Assembly (NCBI GenBank): GCA_003254885.1
Contig: QANT01001444.1
Span: 62,001-126,000 of the forward strand
Source of the DNA: Purshia tridentata
Lineage: Eukaryota > Streptophyta > Magnoliopsida > Rosales > Rosaceae
Direction: 5' to 3'
DNA length: 64,000 bases
Each line of letters begins with the position of its first letter. The first letter of the stretch is position 1. The notes under the pieces were generated by a model. That model searched no databases. It saw nothing but the letters and a program-made list of their open reading frames with translations, and was not told where the DNA came from. Both the position numbers and the translations under genes were made by a program. This document shows positions 49,375 through 59,170 of this stretch, one piece after another.

Positions 49375-49898
49375 ATTGGGATATGTATCGGAGATGCAAT
49401 GTAGTTTGGTTTTTAGATTGATACGTTGTCTTGGATCTGTATGTACCTGTTTGTAGCAGTAAGAACTCATGGAATTTAGTTGTGGTGTAACTTTCTTTTT
49501 CTTACACCCCCTCCACCTTCATTTTCTTTTCCTCATTCATGGAGTTAACAGGTCAATGAGCGGCTCAAGTTTTGCTTAAAAAGCAGTGAAAAAAAAGCTT
49601 CTCTCTCATAGAGGGTGAGGTTGCTGAATAGCTTGCACATAAATAATTTTAACCTTGTAAACCTAATACTGTACGTGAATTTTTAGTTTAGCTGTTCTGA
49701 GCTGCAACTTGAGAAAAAATATCAAATGTCTTAGCGATGAATTCGTGGGGAGCTTTGGACAAATGTGTTCTGAAATGCCTGAAAAAAATTCCTGGAATCG
49801 AAATTCGAAAATGCCGGAGGTATTTTTGGAGAACTACGATTGGATACACAGCGAAAATGTATAAGAATTTCCCCTTAGGAAAAAATAAAGGCAAGGCG
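49375..49898. other. Intergenic, 3' UTR of the preceding gene and tRNA 3' flank
   Basis: No gene. An ORF at 49737-50012 runs through the tRNA in antisense and is an artefact. Confidence 0.5.
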
Positions 49899-49903
49899 AA
49901 AAA
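49899..49903 (-). terminator. Pol III terminator of tRNA-Gln
   Basis: TTTTT on the minus strand, a few bases after the tRNA 3' end. Confidence 0.7.
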
Positions 49904-49908
49904 GTCGA

Positions 49909-49980
49909 AGGTCCCACCGAGATTTGAACTCGGGTTACTGGATTCAGAGTCCAATGTCCTAACCACTAGACCATGGGACC
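49909..49980 (-). tRNA. tRNA-Gln (anticodon CUG)
   Basis: Read on the minus strand the gene folds as a 72-nt cloverleaf. The acceptor stem is GGTCCCA with TGGGACC, the A-box region is TGGTCTAGTGGTTAGGA, the anticodon arm is TTGGA-CTCTGAA-TCCAG, and the T arm is CCGAG-TTCAAAT-CTCGG. The anticodon CTG decodes CAG glutamine. The discriminator would be U. No intron. A run of five T follows on the minus strand (49903-49899), a Pol III terminator. Confidence 0.95.
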
Positions 49981-50240
49981 TTGTTGATGAAAGATTGAAA
50001 AATATTCGTTAAAGAGTGTACACATCATCAAAATGGGCCAACACAAGAGGTTGAAAATAACTATGCATCTATTCACTTTTGTTTTTTCGGGCTTGATTTC
50101 ATGATTGCATTCATTTACTCCATATGGGCTTCAGCTACTTCTAATTTTCAATTTTATTGTCGGTGCACAGTGGTCCAATTTGACTAGGAAAATGACCATT
50201 AACTCTCTTACTTAAGAGCATGGTTGTAAGTTACATATTA

Positions 50241-50330
50241 AAGGTGGAAATAGCCGAGTTATTCAAAGATTAAGGTTCTGGTGCAAAAAGTCGTGTGTTC
50301 AAATCCCGCTCACTACACACTAAATTCAGT
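50241..50330 (+). other. tRNA-like / SINE-like sequence
   Basis: An A-box-like TAGCCGAGTT at 50251-50260 is followed about 37 bases later by a good B box, GTTCAAATCCC (about 50298-50308). The stems of a tRNA do not close properly and no acceptor stem is seen. It may be the 5' head of a tRNA-derived SINE or a decayed tRNA-Leu/Ser. Confidence 0.4.
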
Positions 50331-51096
50331 TTTATTTATATGATTTTTTTTTTTGGGTAAGATATCCCGCGTAAAAATAGACAAAGTGCAAGCACACTAT
50401 TGCAATAACTAGTAACAAAAGTTATATTATATGTTAGGCCTTTGAGAAGGTACCATATATATCAGTTCAAAACAAAAAAGTGACAGGTGAACAATGCCGG
50501 TATATACCATATAACGTATAGCATACTGATCCATGGAGAAAAAAGGTAGTTGCAAGTTAAGTTGGTGTACAAATACACGACAAAAGATCAGGTACCCATA
50601 TAAGCAAGGAAAAAAATCGTGCAGCGTATACAAATAATACAATGAGCAATGATCATAATTAACTAACAATGTTACACTTACCACATTTTTATACTATAAT
50701 TTTATACAATTTTAAATGACAATCTATATGAAATTTATACATTGGACACTAAAAAAATAAAAATAAAAACCCTAAAAATAAAGAAATACCTTATTAATAC
50801 AATAATGACACATAAAATTATATAAAAAAAATGGTATAAAAGTATGGTAAAAATAACATTATTGTAAGTTAACTCATTGTCTAATAATGTCAACCATGCT
50901 TACCAAGAAAAAACAAAAAACTTATTGCCCACTTGTTAAAGATAGTCAACTATTTGGTAATGCATTCCAAATATTCAATCCGTTCTTCAACAAATGATTA
51001 ATGAATACAACATGGTTTGCGGTCCCCATCAATTGACATATATTATAAATGAATTAATTAATCCCACACGATTTGATTTTATCAATGCAAAACAAA
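50331..51096. other. AT-rich intergenic DNA
   Basis: No gene seen; strongly AT-rich with poly-A and poly-T runs. The upstream part of the CYP71 pseudogene leader starts near 51097. Confidence 0.5.
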
Positions 51097-51186
51097 TATT
51101 TAAATGAACCCAGTAGCAGAAGAAGCACATTCAAAGGCTTTGAATTGAATTGCATGCAATATCACAGCTAGCTAGATTATCCATTA
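51097..51186 (+). repeat. CYP71-type leader repeat, copy 1 of 3
   Basis: The motif tatttaa..gaacccag..gcagaagaagcacattcaa..ttgaattgaatt just before the pseudogene start matches 52093-52150 (before the intact gene) and 54137-54180 (before no CYP71 sequence). These appear to be 5' regions of a former tandem P450 array. Confidence 0.75.
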
Positions 51187-51577
51187 ATGGCTCCAATGCT
51201 CCAAATTTCACAGTTCTACTTTCCTCTTTGCACTTCTATCCTCCTTGTCCTGGTTATTTTCTGGAAGAGATCCAGATCCAGATCAAAATTAGGCAGTGGC
51301 CCAATCCACAAGTCTCCCCCAGGGCCATGGAAATAAAGGTCAGTGACTGGGCAATAGGAAGAGATCCAGAGTTCTACGGTTCTTCCATTGACTTCAAAGG
51401 GTTCAACTTTGAGTTCCTTCCATTTGGGGCATAAAATTTGGTATTGCAATGATAGAACTTGCTCTTTCTGAATTACTCTACCATTTTGATTGGGCACTGC
51501 CAAATGGGATCAAACCAGATGAACTTGACATAGCTGAGACTTTTGGAATTACGTGTAGGAGGAAGAATGATTTGTAG
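51187..51577 (+). pseudogene. Internally deleted CYP71 P450 pseudogene
   Basis: This is a broken relative of the CYP71 gene at 52151. The first part matches that gene nearly base for base (leader, anchor segment, the Lys/Ser-rich stretch, then SPPGPW). At about 51330 it jumps into sequence equivalent to the C-terminal region (WAIGRDPE, FEFLPFGA), so more than 1 kb of coding sequence and the intron are missing. The haem loop with the ligand Cys is also lost: the sequence goes from FGA straight to a segment equivalent to SFATAVIELAL, with a stop between. The end (ETFGI, RRKNDL, stop) aligns with the intact gene. It cannot make an active enzyme. Confidence 0.88.
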
Positions 51578-52092
51578 TGAGGAAAAAGGTTCTTACTTGT
51601 TACAAACAAACAAGTTTAATTGGTGTAAACGACAAATGGTCATCATGGTGCCTACAAATGCAACAAGGGAAGGGACCTACTAATATTTTAGAATTCAAAG
51701 AAAGAGAAAGGAAGAAAACTTGTGCAGCAAACATGTATATATATATATATATATACAAGCACTAACAAGCTATAGTATTCAAAGGAAAGAGGTGTAATCT
51801 GGACAATGAGATATGACTGCACATATAGTGCATACTCAAAACTAGCTCATTGTCTAGCTTACCAAGAAATAAAAAAATTAATAAACTCACTGAATACAGA
51901 TAAATCACGTTGACAAATAGGTTAAGGATAGTCAGCATTCTGGTAATATATATATATATTCCAAATATTCAATCAGCTCTTAATGAGCGCTGATACGCTA
52001 GCAAATATAAAAATGAACAGGCTAACCTTGGTGCTGAATCTGATCAACAAATGCTGCTCATATATTAAACTAAACAACGACTAGTAAAACAA
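51578..52092. other. Spacer between CYP71 pseudogene and CYP71 gene
   Basis: Contains (AT)n runs at about 51736-51754 and 51945-51958. No gene seen. Part of it resembles 50880-51000 (tcattgtcta, taccaagaaa), as expected if the whole P450 unit was duplicated. Confidence 0.5.
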
Positions 52093-52150
52093 GTATTTAA
52101 GTTGAACCCAGAAGCAGAAGAAGCACATTCAACGGCCTTGAATTGAATTA
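52093..52150 (+). repeat. CYP71-type leader repeat, copy 2 of 3
   Basis: gtatttaagttgaacccaga, then agcagaagaagcacattcaa, then ttgaattgaatta lead straight into the intact gene's start codon. Confidence 0.75.
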
Positions 52151-53995
52151 ATGGCTCTAATGCTCCAAATTTCACAGCACTACTTTCCTCTTTTCACTTC
52201 TCTCCTCCTCCTCCTTGTCCTGGTTATTTTCTGGAAGAGATCCACATCCAGATCAAAATTAGGCAGTGGCCCAATCCACAAGTCTCCCCCAGGGCCATGG
52301 AAACTGCCTATTATAGGGAACTTGCATCAGTTGGCTGCAGCTGGTATTGCACTACCACACCATTCATTGAGAGACTTGGCCAAGAAATATGGACCCATTA
52401 TGCATCTACAACTGGGTCAGTTAGAGGCTATAGTACTTTCATCCCAAAAAGCAGCCCAAGAGGTGTTAAAGACCCATGACCTTGCCTTCGCTCAGAGGCC
52501 TCTGGTTTTGGCAGCAGATGTTATGTCCTTTGGCCAAGCAAGCATTGTCTTTGCTCCTTATGGAGATATGTGGAGAGAGCTGCGCAAGGTTTGTGTTTTC
52601 GAACTCCTAAGTGCTAAACGTGTGCAGTCATTTCGATCCATAAGAGAAGAAGAGGTATGCAATCTTATTGAATCCATCAAATTATACTCCTCATCATCAT
52701 CTCAACCCATAAATTTAAGTGAGAAGGTGTTCACCTTGACAAATGGGATAGTATCAAGGGCAGCATTTGGAAAAACGTGCAAAGACCAAAAAGAGTTCAC
52801 TTTATTGCTAAACGAAACAATCAAACTCGCTGGAGGCTTTGACATCCCTGATTTGTTTCCTTCACTCAGATTTCTCGGTTACCTTACTGGGACCATACCT
52901 GCAATGAAAAAGATGCAAAACAAGCTTGGAAACATCCTTGACAGTATCATCAATGATCATAAGATGAAAGCATCATCATCATCATCATCAAAATTAGTCT
53001 TCACTACCGACAGTCATGACAAACCAGCTGCTGCTCATCATGATCAGGAGGAAGATCTTGTTGATGTACTTCTAAGACTTCAGGAATCCAATAAGCTGGA
53101 ATTCAATTTCAAAACCAATCAGATCAAAGATGTGATTATGGTACGTATGATCCATTTTACTTGCAGCCATACATGTCTGCATCACTTTGATCTTTTTGGT
53201 ACATACTCATCCTGTGCTTATGTTTAAACCTAGGTTGTTTTAGACTTCCATTTAACTAATTTTCCAAAATAAACTTTAAATACTAAATCATACCTCCAAG
53301 GTGTGTAATTCTCTAGTAACACCCAGCTTCTATTATATTATATCACATATTTTGAGATCTAAGATGACATTTTACTGTATAATTTTGGTCAGGACATGTT
53401 TTCTGCAGGGAGTGAGACTTCAGCGAGTGTGATGGAATGGGCATTGTCGGAGTTGATGAGGAACCCAAGTGCAATGAAGAAGGCCCAAGCTGAGGTGCGA
53501 CAAGTGCTTAAAGGAAAGTCAAAAATCCAAGAAACAGAGCTTGAGAAACTGCATTACTTGAAAGCAGTAGTGAAAGAAACTCTGCGGTTGCACCCTCCTA
53601 CCCCCTTATTCCCAAGAGAAGCAAGGGAAAGATGTGAAATCAGTGGATTTGAAATACCAATGAAAACAAAAGTAATTATCAATGAATGGGCAGTGGGAAG
53701 AGATCCAGAGATTTGGGTTGATGCAGAGTCGTTTAAGCCAGAGAGGTTCCAAGGTTGCTCCATGGAAGTCTTTAAAGGGTTCTTTACATTTGGGGCTGGT
53801 AGAAGAATATGTCCCGGCATATCATTTGCTACCGCAGTCATTGAACTTGCTCTCTCTCAATTGCTCTACCACTTTGATTGGGAACTCGGGAATGGGATCC
53901 AACCACATCAACTTGATATGACCGAGACTTTTGGGATTTCCAGTAGGAGAAAGAATGATTTGTACGTGATTGCCACCCATTCCATCATATCATAG
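52151..53995 (+). CDS. Cytochrome P450, CYP71 family (CYP71D/BE-like), 2 exons
   Basis: This ER-anchored monooxygenase of plant specialised metabolism has 530 aa (exons 52151-53140 and 53393-53995). It has the one phase-0 intron typical of A-type P450s. The hydrophobic anchor (PLFTSLLLLLVLVIFWKRS) is followed by a Pro-rich hinge (SPPGPWKLPIIGNLHQL). AGSETSAS is the I-helix oxygen-binding motif in exon 2. KETLRLHPPTPLFPRE carries the ExxR and the Pro-rich segment, PERF follows, and FGAGRRICPG holds the haem Cys near 470. An unusual Ser run and His-rich insert (about residues 276-304) sits before QEEDLVDVLLRLQ and is encoded by a trinucleotide repeat. The substrate cannot be read from the sequence. 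Terpenoids and other specialised metabolites are usual for this clade. Confidence 0.92.
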
Positions 53996-54280
53996 ATGGA
54001 TTGGATGAGATCGACCTCTCTGCCGGTCTAGTTTTTTTTTTTTCTTTTTTTTTTCAGTCGCATTTGTGTTTGGAATAAAATACGATTGCTGCAGAGCCAG
54101 GCATGAGGCAACCCAAAACCCCATGGCATGCACCTACTTAGTATTTAAGTTGAACCCAGAACCAGAAGAAGCACATTGACTCAGCATATCCACATTGCTG
54201 CTCATTAAAGAACGACCACTAATGAATAGAACTTGAGTCATCCAGCTGTGCTTGAACACTCCAATAGGCATATATAACCA
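53996..54280 (+). repeat. CYP71 3' flank and leader repeat copy 3
   Basis: At 54137-54180 the leader motif (gtatttaagttgaacccaga, then accagaagaagcacattgac) appears a third time, but no P450 coding sequence follows. It probably marks a third unit that was lost or cut off by the NFU pseudogene region. Confidence 0.65.
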
Positions 54281-54920
54281 AAAAAAAAACAGTGGTCTCT
54301 GCTTTTTCTTCATCAAAGACTTGTTGAATATCCTTGAGGGCATCTCCAAACTTTTCCTTGAGTACACGTTCAATTCCCATCTTCATCTTCATGGTGGTTG
54401 TTGAGCTCGGACAGCTCCCACATGCCTCTGTTTATTATTTCACCCCACCAAAGCCAACACAGTTAGTTATTTTTCTTTCATGCCAATGCAATTTCAAGTT
54501 TCAACTGCCCAATTGGAAACTAAATAATTGATTTTTTTCTTCACTACTGTTTCTGATCAAATTACATGCAGAGAATGAGTAATCAATCCCCTATCTTATT
54601 CAAATTAACAAAACCCAAAATTATTTATTGAATCAAATGAGAGTTTCAATGCCTTAATCATCAGCATAACCCAACCCATATTTAAAATGAAAAATAAAAT
54701 AAAAAGAGATTGAAAAAGAAGTTATCCAACTCAAATCCACCTAGGAGCTTGAGCGAAACGACGCCGTCTTCAACGGACCCAACTCGGAAATGAGATAGGG
54801 GCGCACGTCCTCAAGAACCAGATCGACGTTTGGAACGGTGAGTTCGAACTTCTTGGTGCTAGCGCCGGTGCCGGTTGTGGGAGTTGGTGGAGCTGCTGGG
54901 TTGAGAAAGTGAAAGGTTTG
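54281..54920 (-). pseudogene. NFU (NifU C-terminal-type) iron-sulfur scaffold pseudogene
   Basis: Two separated minus-strand pieces belong to one NFU gene. The piece at about 54920-54745 reads KKFELTVPNVDLVLEDVRPYL then ISELGP. After a frame change it continues VEDGVVSLKLLG, so the usual GGNVDVV stretch between is lost. The piece at about 54430-54285 reads EACGSCPSSTTTMKM, GIERVLKEKFGDALKDIQ and QVFDEE, including the CxxC Fe-S ligand motif, then runs into nonsense and stop codons. In between lies an intron-like stretch. Plastid NFU proteins hand Fe-S clusters to photosystem I and other targets. The deletion and missing C-terminal NFU-like repeat mean this copy is not functional. Confidence 0.8.
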
Positions 54921-55365
54921 TCGACATTTTTAGTTAACGTGCATTTAATGAAAATAATTAAAATTCTGATAAATGTATTAAATATAAAAGGGTTAATTTC
55001 AGACTTTTGAGTTTAGTATCTCAAGTTTGCTTTAAATTTTAATTTAATGCCTCGTGTATAAAATTTTGCAGTGGCATACTTTATATTTTGTTCGTGGACC
55101 GGCGAAAAGAGATGACAAAAGGGACCCACATGCATACGTAAGATCATACTGACGTGGACGGCACCGATTGATCTTGAGGGCTTAGATACGTACCCAATGG
55201 AACAGCCTCCAAGTCCAAGATAAGGTTTCCCTCTCACCCCTTCTCCCTCTTCTTCCTCCAAAGCTATTCAGACCAAACCCCAACGCAATTACACAATAAA
55301 ACAAATTTCCCAAATTCAATTCGTTCTCTTTTTTTATGAAAAATTAAATCTTTGCGGAATCAGAA
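54921..55365. promoter_or_regulatory. Promoter region of plastid L27 gene
   Basis: Contains the 5' UTR and promoter of the L27 gene. Nothing else seen; a minus-strand ORF at 55013-55261 has no recognisable features. Confidence 0.4.
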
Positions 55366-56669
55366 ATGGCGGTTGCTGCGTCAATGAGTTTCAACCTAGT
55401 CGGGGCATTCAGAGGGCTGTCAGTAAGCCCGAGTTCAAGCTCATCGTCCTCATTCTTCAAAGGCGATTTGGGTTCCGTACAAATGGGTCCGAAGCTATCC
55501 CTTTGGGTCTCACAGAAGAGAGTGCCATTGACGATTCAAAACGCGCACAAGAAAGGAGCTGGGAGTACCAAGAACGGTCGCGATTCCAAAGGCCAAAGGC
55601 TCGGCGTCAAGATTTATGGTGACCAGGTCGCCAAGCCTGGCTCCATCATTATCCGCCAGCGTGGCACCAAGGTAATAAATAACTACCATAATGTGCTTGA
55701 TTTTGATTTTCTTTACAATTTCAATGACCACGACCACGAGGTACAATTTCAAGGCATGGTGGGGTTTAACTTGGGCTGATTGTGGGATAGCAAAGCCCCT
55801 GAATTTGTGTCGACTGTTTGTTTGATTATGCAGTATTTCCCTTATAATTAACAAGTGTCACTAGAACTGCTTAAGAGTGGCATGTTGGGCATAATTGAAA
55901 CCACTTTGATCTGGGAAGGATTTGTGGCACACCAATTTGGGCACTGTGAAGCTATATTATAGAGATACATGTTTGAAAGATGTCACTAAAGGGCATCTAC
56001 CATTATAGTTTGCAATATATGTATGTTTCAATGCTTTAACTGATGGTGCATTCTAAAGAATGTCCCTTCTCTGAGTGCGTTGTTGGATTATGAAGGTTAA
56101 ATGATGAGCATCCTTTTCTGTGGTTCCAGAATTACATGGTATTTCTTAGTTTTGTTAATGATATAACACTCTTCTTAAAGCTTCTTGCACTCCACTAGAT
56201 GAGTGCAGATCTCTTGGTGTATTTTTGTTACCTTAATATCGACATATAGAATCTTTTTATGACTTTGGAGTGCTTTTGTTGCATCAATTTCAGTTTCATG
56301 CGGGGAAGAACGTGGGGCTTGGCAAGGACCACACCATATTCTCTTTGATTGATGGGTTAGTTAAATTTGAGAAGTTTGGACCTGATCACAAGAAGAAGGT
56401 TTGATTTGAAGTTCCTAAGCCTTACAGTTGAGTATTCTATACTAACACTAACACGAATCATTGTTTTGTATGATTGGTAGGTGAGTGTTTACCCTCGAGA
56501 AGTGCAGCCCGAGAACCCCAACAGCTACAAGGTTAGGAAGAGGGAGAACTTCAGACTACAACGCGAAAAAAAGAAAGCAAGAAAGGAAGGCTATATCATT
56601 CAATCCAAACAACCTGAACTAATACTTGCATCTGCTGCTGATGCTGCAGATTGCAATCCAGTTTGTTGA
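55366..56669 (+). CDS. RPL27: Plastid 50S ribosomal protein L27 (bL27c), 3 exons
   Basis: bL27c sits near the peptidyl transferase centre of the chloroplast ribosome. Exons 55366-55671, 56294-56398 and 56481-56669 give 199 aa. A Ser-rich transit peptide of about 58 residues (Ser run near 22-29) precedes the mature start at [59 protein letters not shown] and [10 protein letters not shown] are the classic L27 blocks. A basic C-terminal extension beyond the bacterial length ([20 protein letters not shown], then an acidic-neutral tail) is normal for plastid L27. Reading on past the exon 1 donor yields a spurious 137-aa ORF. The mitochondrial paralogue is less likely given the transit peptide and the extension. 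Confidence 0.95.
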
Positions 56670-57961
56670 AGTTTTCATTTTTGCTAGTTTTTCTGCTCTA
56701 TTGGTGATCAACCTTGCAAATAAATTTGAGTTGCGTTTCCTTTTTCGTTTTGTGTAATTTTTTGTTAACTTTACTGGAAAAGCTTAATTCATGTATCACG
56801 TATGCCAATTCTAGTTCCTCTCTGACTGTGCTTTAAACTCCTTTCATGGAAAATTCAAGCTCACTCTTACAAGGTTCCAATACAATTTTTTTTTTTAAAT
56901 TCAGATTTTTCTTACTTTAATAATTTAAAGGAATCACGGTTATTCATAACTTTCAAGCATTTAGCATGTTCAAAACCTTTTCCTGAAGAGAAAGAACACA
57001 ATGTTACTTTGCTAGACGATCCGAGGTGGATAGTCTTTTTTGGGTTGTCAAGGATTATGTAATTAGTCTGGCTAAAATTCCTCCCGCATTATTTAATCTT
57101 TTGGATTTCATAATGTTCAAAATTTAGCAGAGTGAATGAAATAGGGAAAGTTTTGATTTGGTTCAAATTTGAGGGCAAAAATACTATGCCTGAACCCTCT
57201 CCCAAAATCACACAACTGACAAAAATTCAAGGACTAGAGCTAGGCTTGTCCAAGACTCAAGAGAGAAGGTGCTAAATGACTAAAAAATCTTTGAATTACA
57301 ATAGAACAAATCTAACAGAGTAAAGTCTAGCTGGCGAAGAAACATCAAAATCCGTCTGGTAGTAGATCTCATCCCATTTTAGTGTTGATTAACAACTGAC
57401 CTGCAACACAAACATTTTACCAAAAACACAATCAATACCCACGTATCAATTAAAGGCACTGAAGAAATAATCAAGAACACATTAAGTTTCTATACAAGCA
57501 GAGATATTTTAGTTATCTTAAATTCTGTAATAAAAAAGGATGGAATTAGAAACAATTCATATACAAATTTATGTAAACTTATACAAGCACTTGAACATAA
57601 ATGCATGGACCTCCAGTGCAACTTCCTGATTAAATGAATTAATTGCCTTCCAGTACAAAATCTAAGAATATTTTTCCAATCCCAAGTGAAACTAGAAAAA
57701 CTATAGGGACGGTTTTATACATAGAAAGAAACAAAAATTATGCCACAATTTCTAGATTACCAAATACCAGTCATTAACATATAACATATTAACGCGGAAG
57801 CCTATGCCTATACATACACAATTGCAAATATGAAATAATTATCACGTAAACAGAGATTTAAGTCCAGAAGAGAGTTCCATTGCAAAAGCCATTGCATGCA
57901 AAGCGATCAAAGTACGCAAGACACGAGCAAATACAAGTTGAGACATGAGAGAGAGCCTTAC
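56670..57961 (-). other. Intergenic plus SEC61 gamma 3' UTR intron and exon
   Basis: No coding gene. On the minus strand a donor GTAAGG at 57961 and an acceptor near 57400 (TTGCAG/GTCAGTT) suggest a 3' UTR intron of SEC61 gamma, with its last exon around 57240-57400. Confidence 0.45.
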
Positions 57962-58305
57962 CTAAACAGATCCGACGATGATGTTGTTGATCGGGATGAA
58001 GATGAGCTTCACAAAGAAGCCAACGAACCCCATCACCACGAATCCGATGGCCGTACGTAACGCCACCTTTGTGAATTCTGTTACATGAAAAACGCACCGG
58101 ATTATTATTCCGGATTCGATTCGTATATATCTCAAACACAAAATCAAGAAGCCTTATTGCACATCGAATTGAATTGAATTAATATCGCCACGAAATGGAT
58201 TGATTGATTACCTTTGCGGTCGGGTTTATGGCAGCGCTTGACGAGGCGAACGCTGTCCTTTGAGAATTCTCTGAGTGGGTCGAACACTGAGTCTATGGCG
58301 TCCAT
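57962..58305 (-). CDS. SEC61G: Protein translocon subunit SEC61 gamma, 2 exons
   Basis: SEC61 gamma (SecE homologue) is a single-pass tail-anchored subunit of the ER protein-conducting channel. Exons 58305-58212 and 58077-57962 give 69 aa, the usual plant length. The protein starts [20 protein letters not shown] and continues [20 protein letters not shown]. The clamp helix is followed by the transmembrane segment [20 protein letters not shown] and ends INNIIVGSV. The stop codon TAG ends exactly at the next 5' splice site (TAG/GTAAGG), so a further 3' UTR exon is likely. It is convergent with L27. Plants carry several near-identical SEC61 gamma genes, so the exact paralogue is not assignable. 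Confidence 0.95.
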
Positions 58306-59170
58306 TTTTACCCAGGAATTTGAAGATTTTATTTATTTATTTTTTGTACAGAGGAGCCTCGGAGGAAGAACACGAGGAAGATTGAGCTGAACGCAGAGGA
58401 ATCAGGGGACTTTATGCCGATCATACTTGGTCCTCCCCCGATGAGTCACCACCTCCAATGAAATTATTACACGTGTCATTCAAATTATAACGTGTCAGTT
58501 GTTTTTTTTGGCAAAAAAACTCACAATATTAAATGGTGGTAATTTCATCCCTCCAAAGTCCAAACCTATTGCCGCAGATTTTTAAAATAAATTATAAAAA
58601 AAAAACTCACAGCCAATTAGGCTATTAGCCCTTAGAAGTGCAATGAAAAGGAAAATTAATACCTTCAGGTTGGCCCAAGCGATAAGAATAAAGGTTATGA
58701 TTAAGCTATATTCAGATTTACATTACCTCTAATGTAATCAAAAATAAAAAAACGAAAATTAAAACTCTTGCAATGAGTGTTGAAAAAAAGCTCCATCAGG
58801 CATGCAGAAAAACCAAAGAAAAAACAAAATAGAAACCCAAGCTGGCTGATGCAAGGAATCGTTTCAAATCAAATATGAAGCGTAATTTCTCTGAATACGG
58901 TCATACAACAATATCCTCCACATAAGTGATGCTAAAACATCCTTGAAATCAGAAGGGTTCAACTAAACAAGCTGCTGACACACACCAGTTCTATCTTAGA
59001 TACATGGGAAATTCCTTCAAAACCATCGATCAGCACCTACAGCATTCAAAATCTTCCAAAAACATCCCCTGCAATCCGTTTCCAAGCTGGCTGCCCGGTG
59101 CTGGAAGAAGGCAACAAATTATAGCAAATCCGTCAATTAGGCTGTAAGGTTGCTATATCTTTATTCCAAC
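58306..59170. other. Intergenic
   Basis: SEC61 gamma promoter and 3' UTR of the zinc finger gene. No other gene seen. Confidence 0.5.

Noticed and set aside
49737-50012. ORF of 91 codons ending in a sequence like VPPRFELGLLDSESNVLTTRPWDL
   Set aside because: That is the well-known false translation of a tRNA gene read antisense; it overlaps tRNA-Gln.
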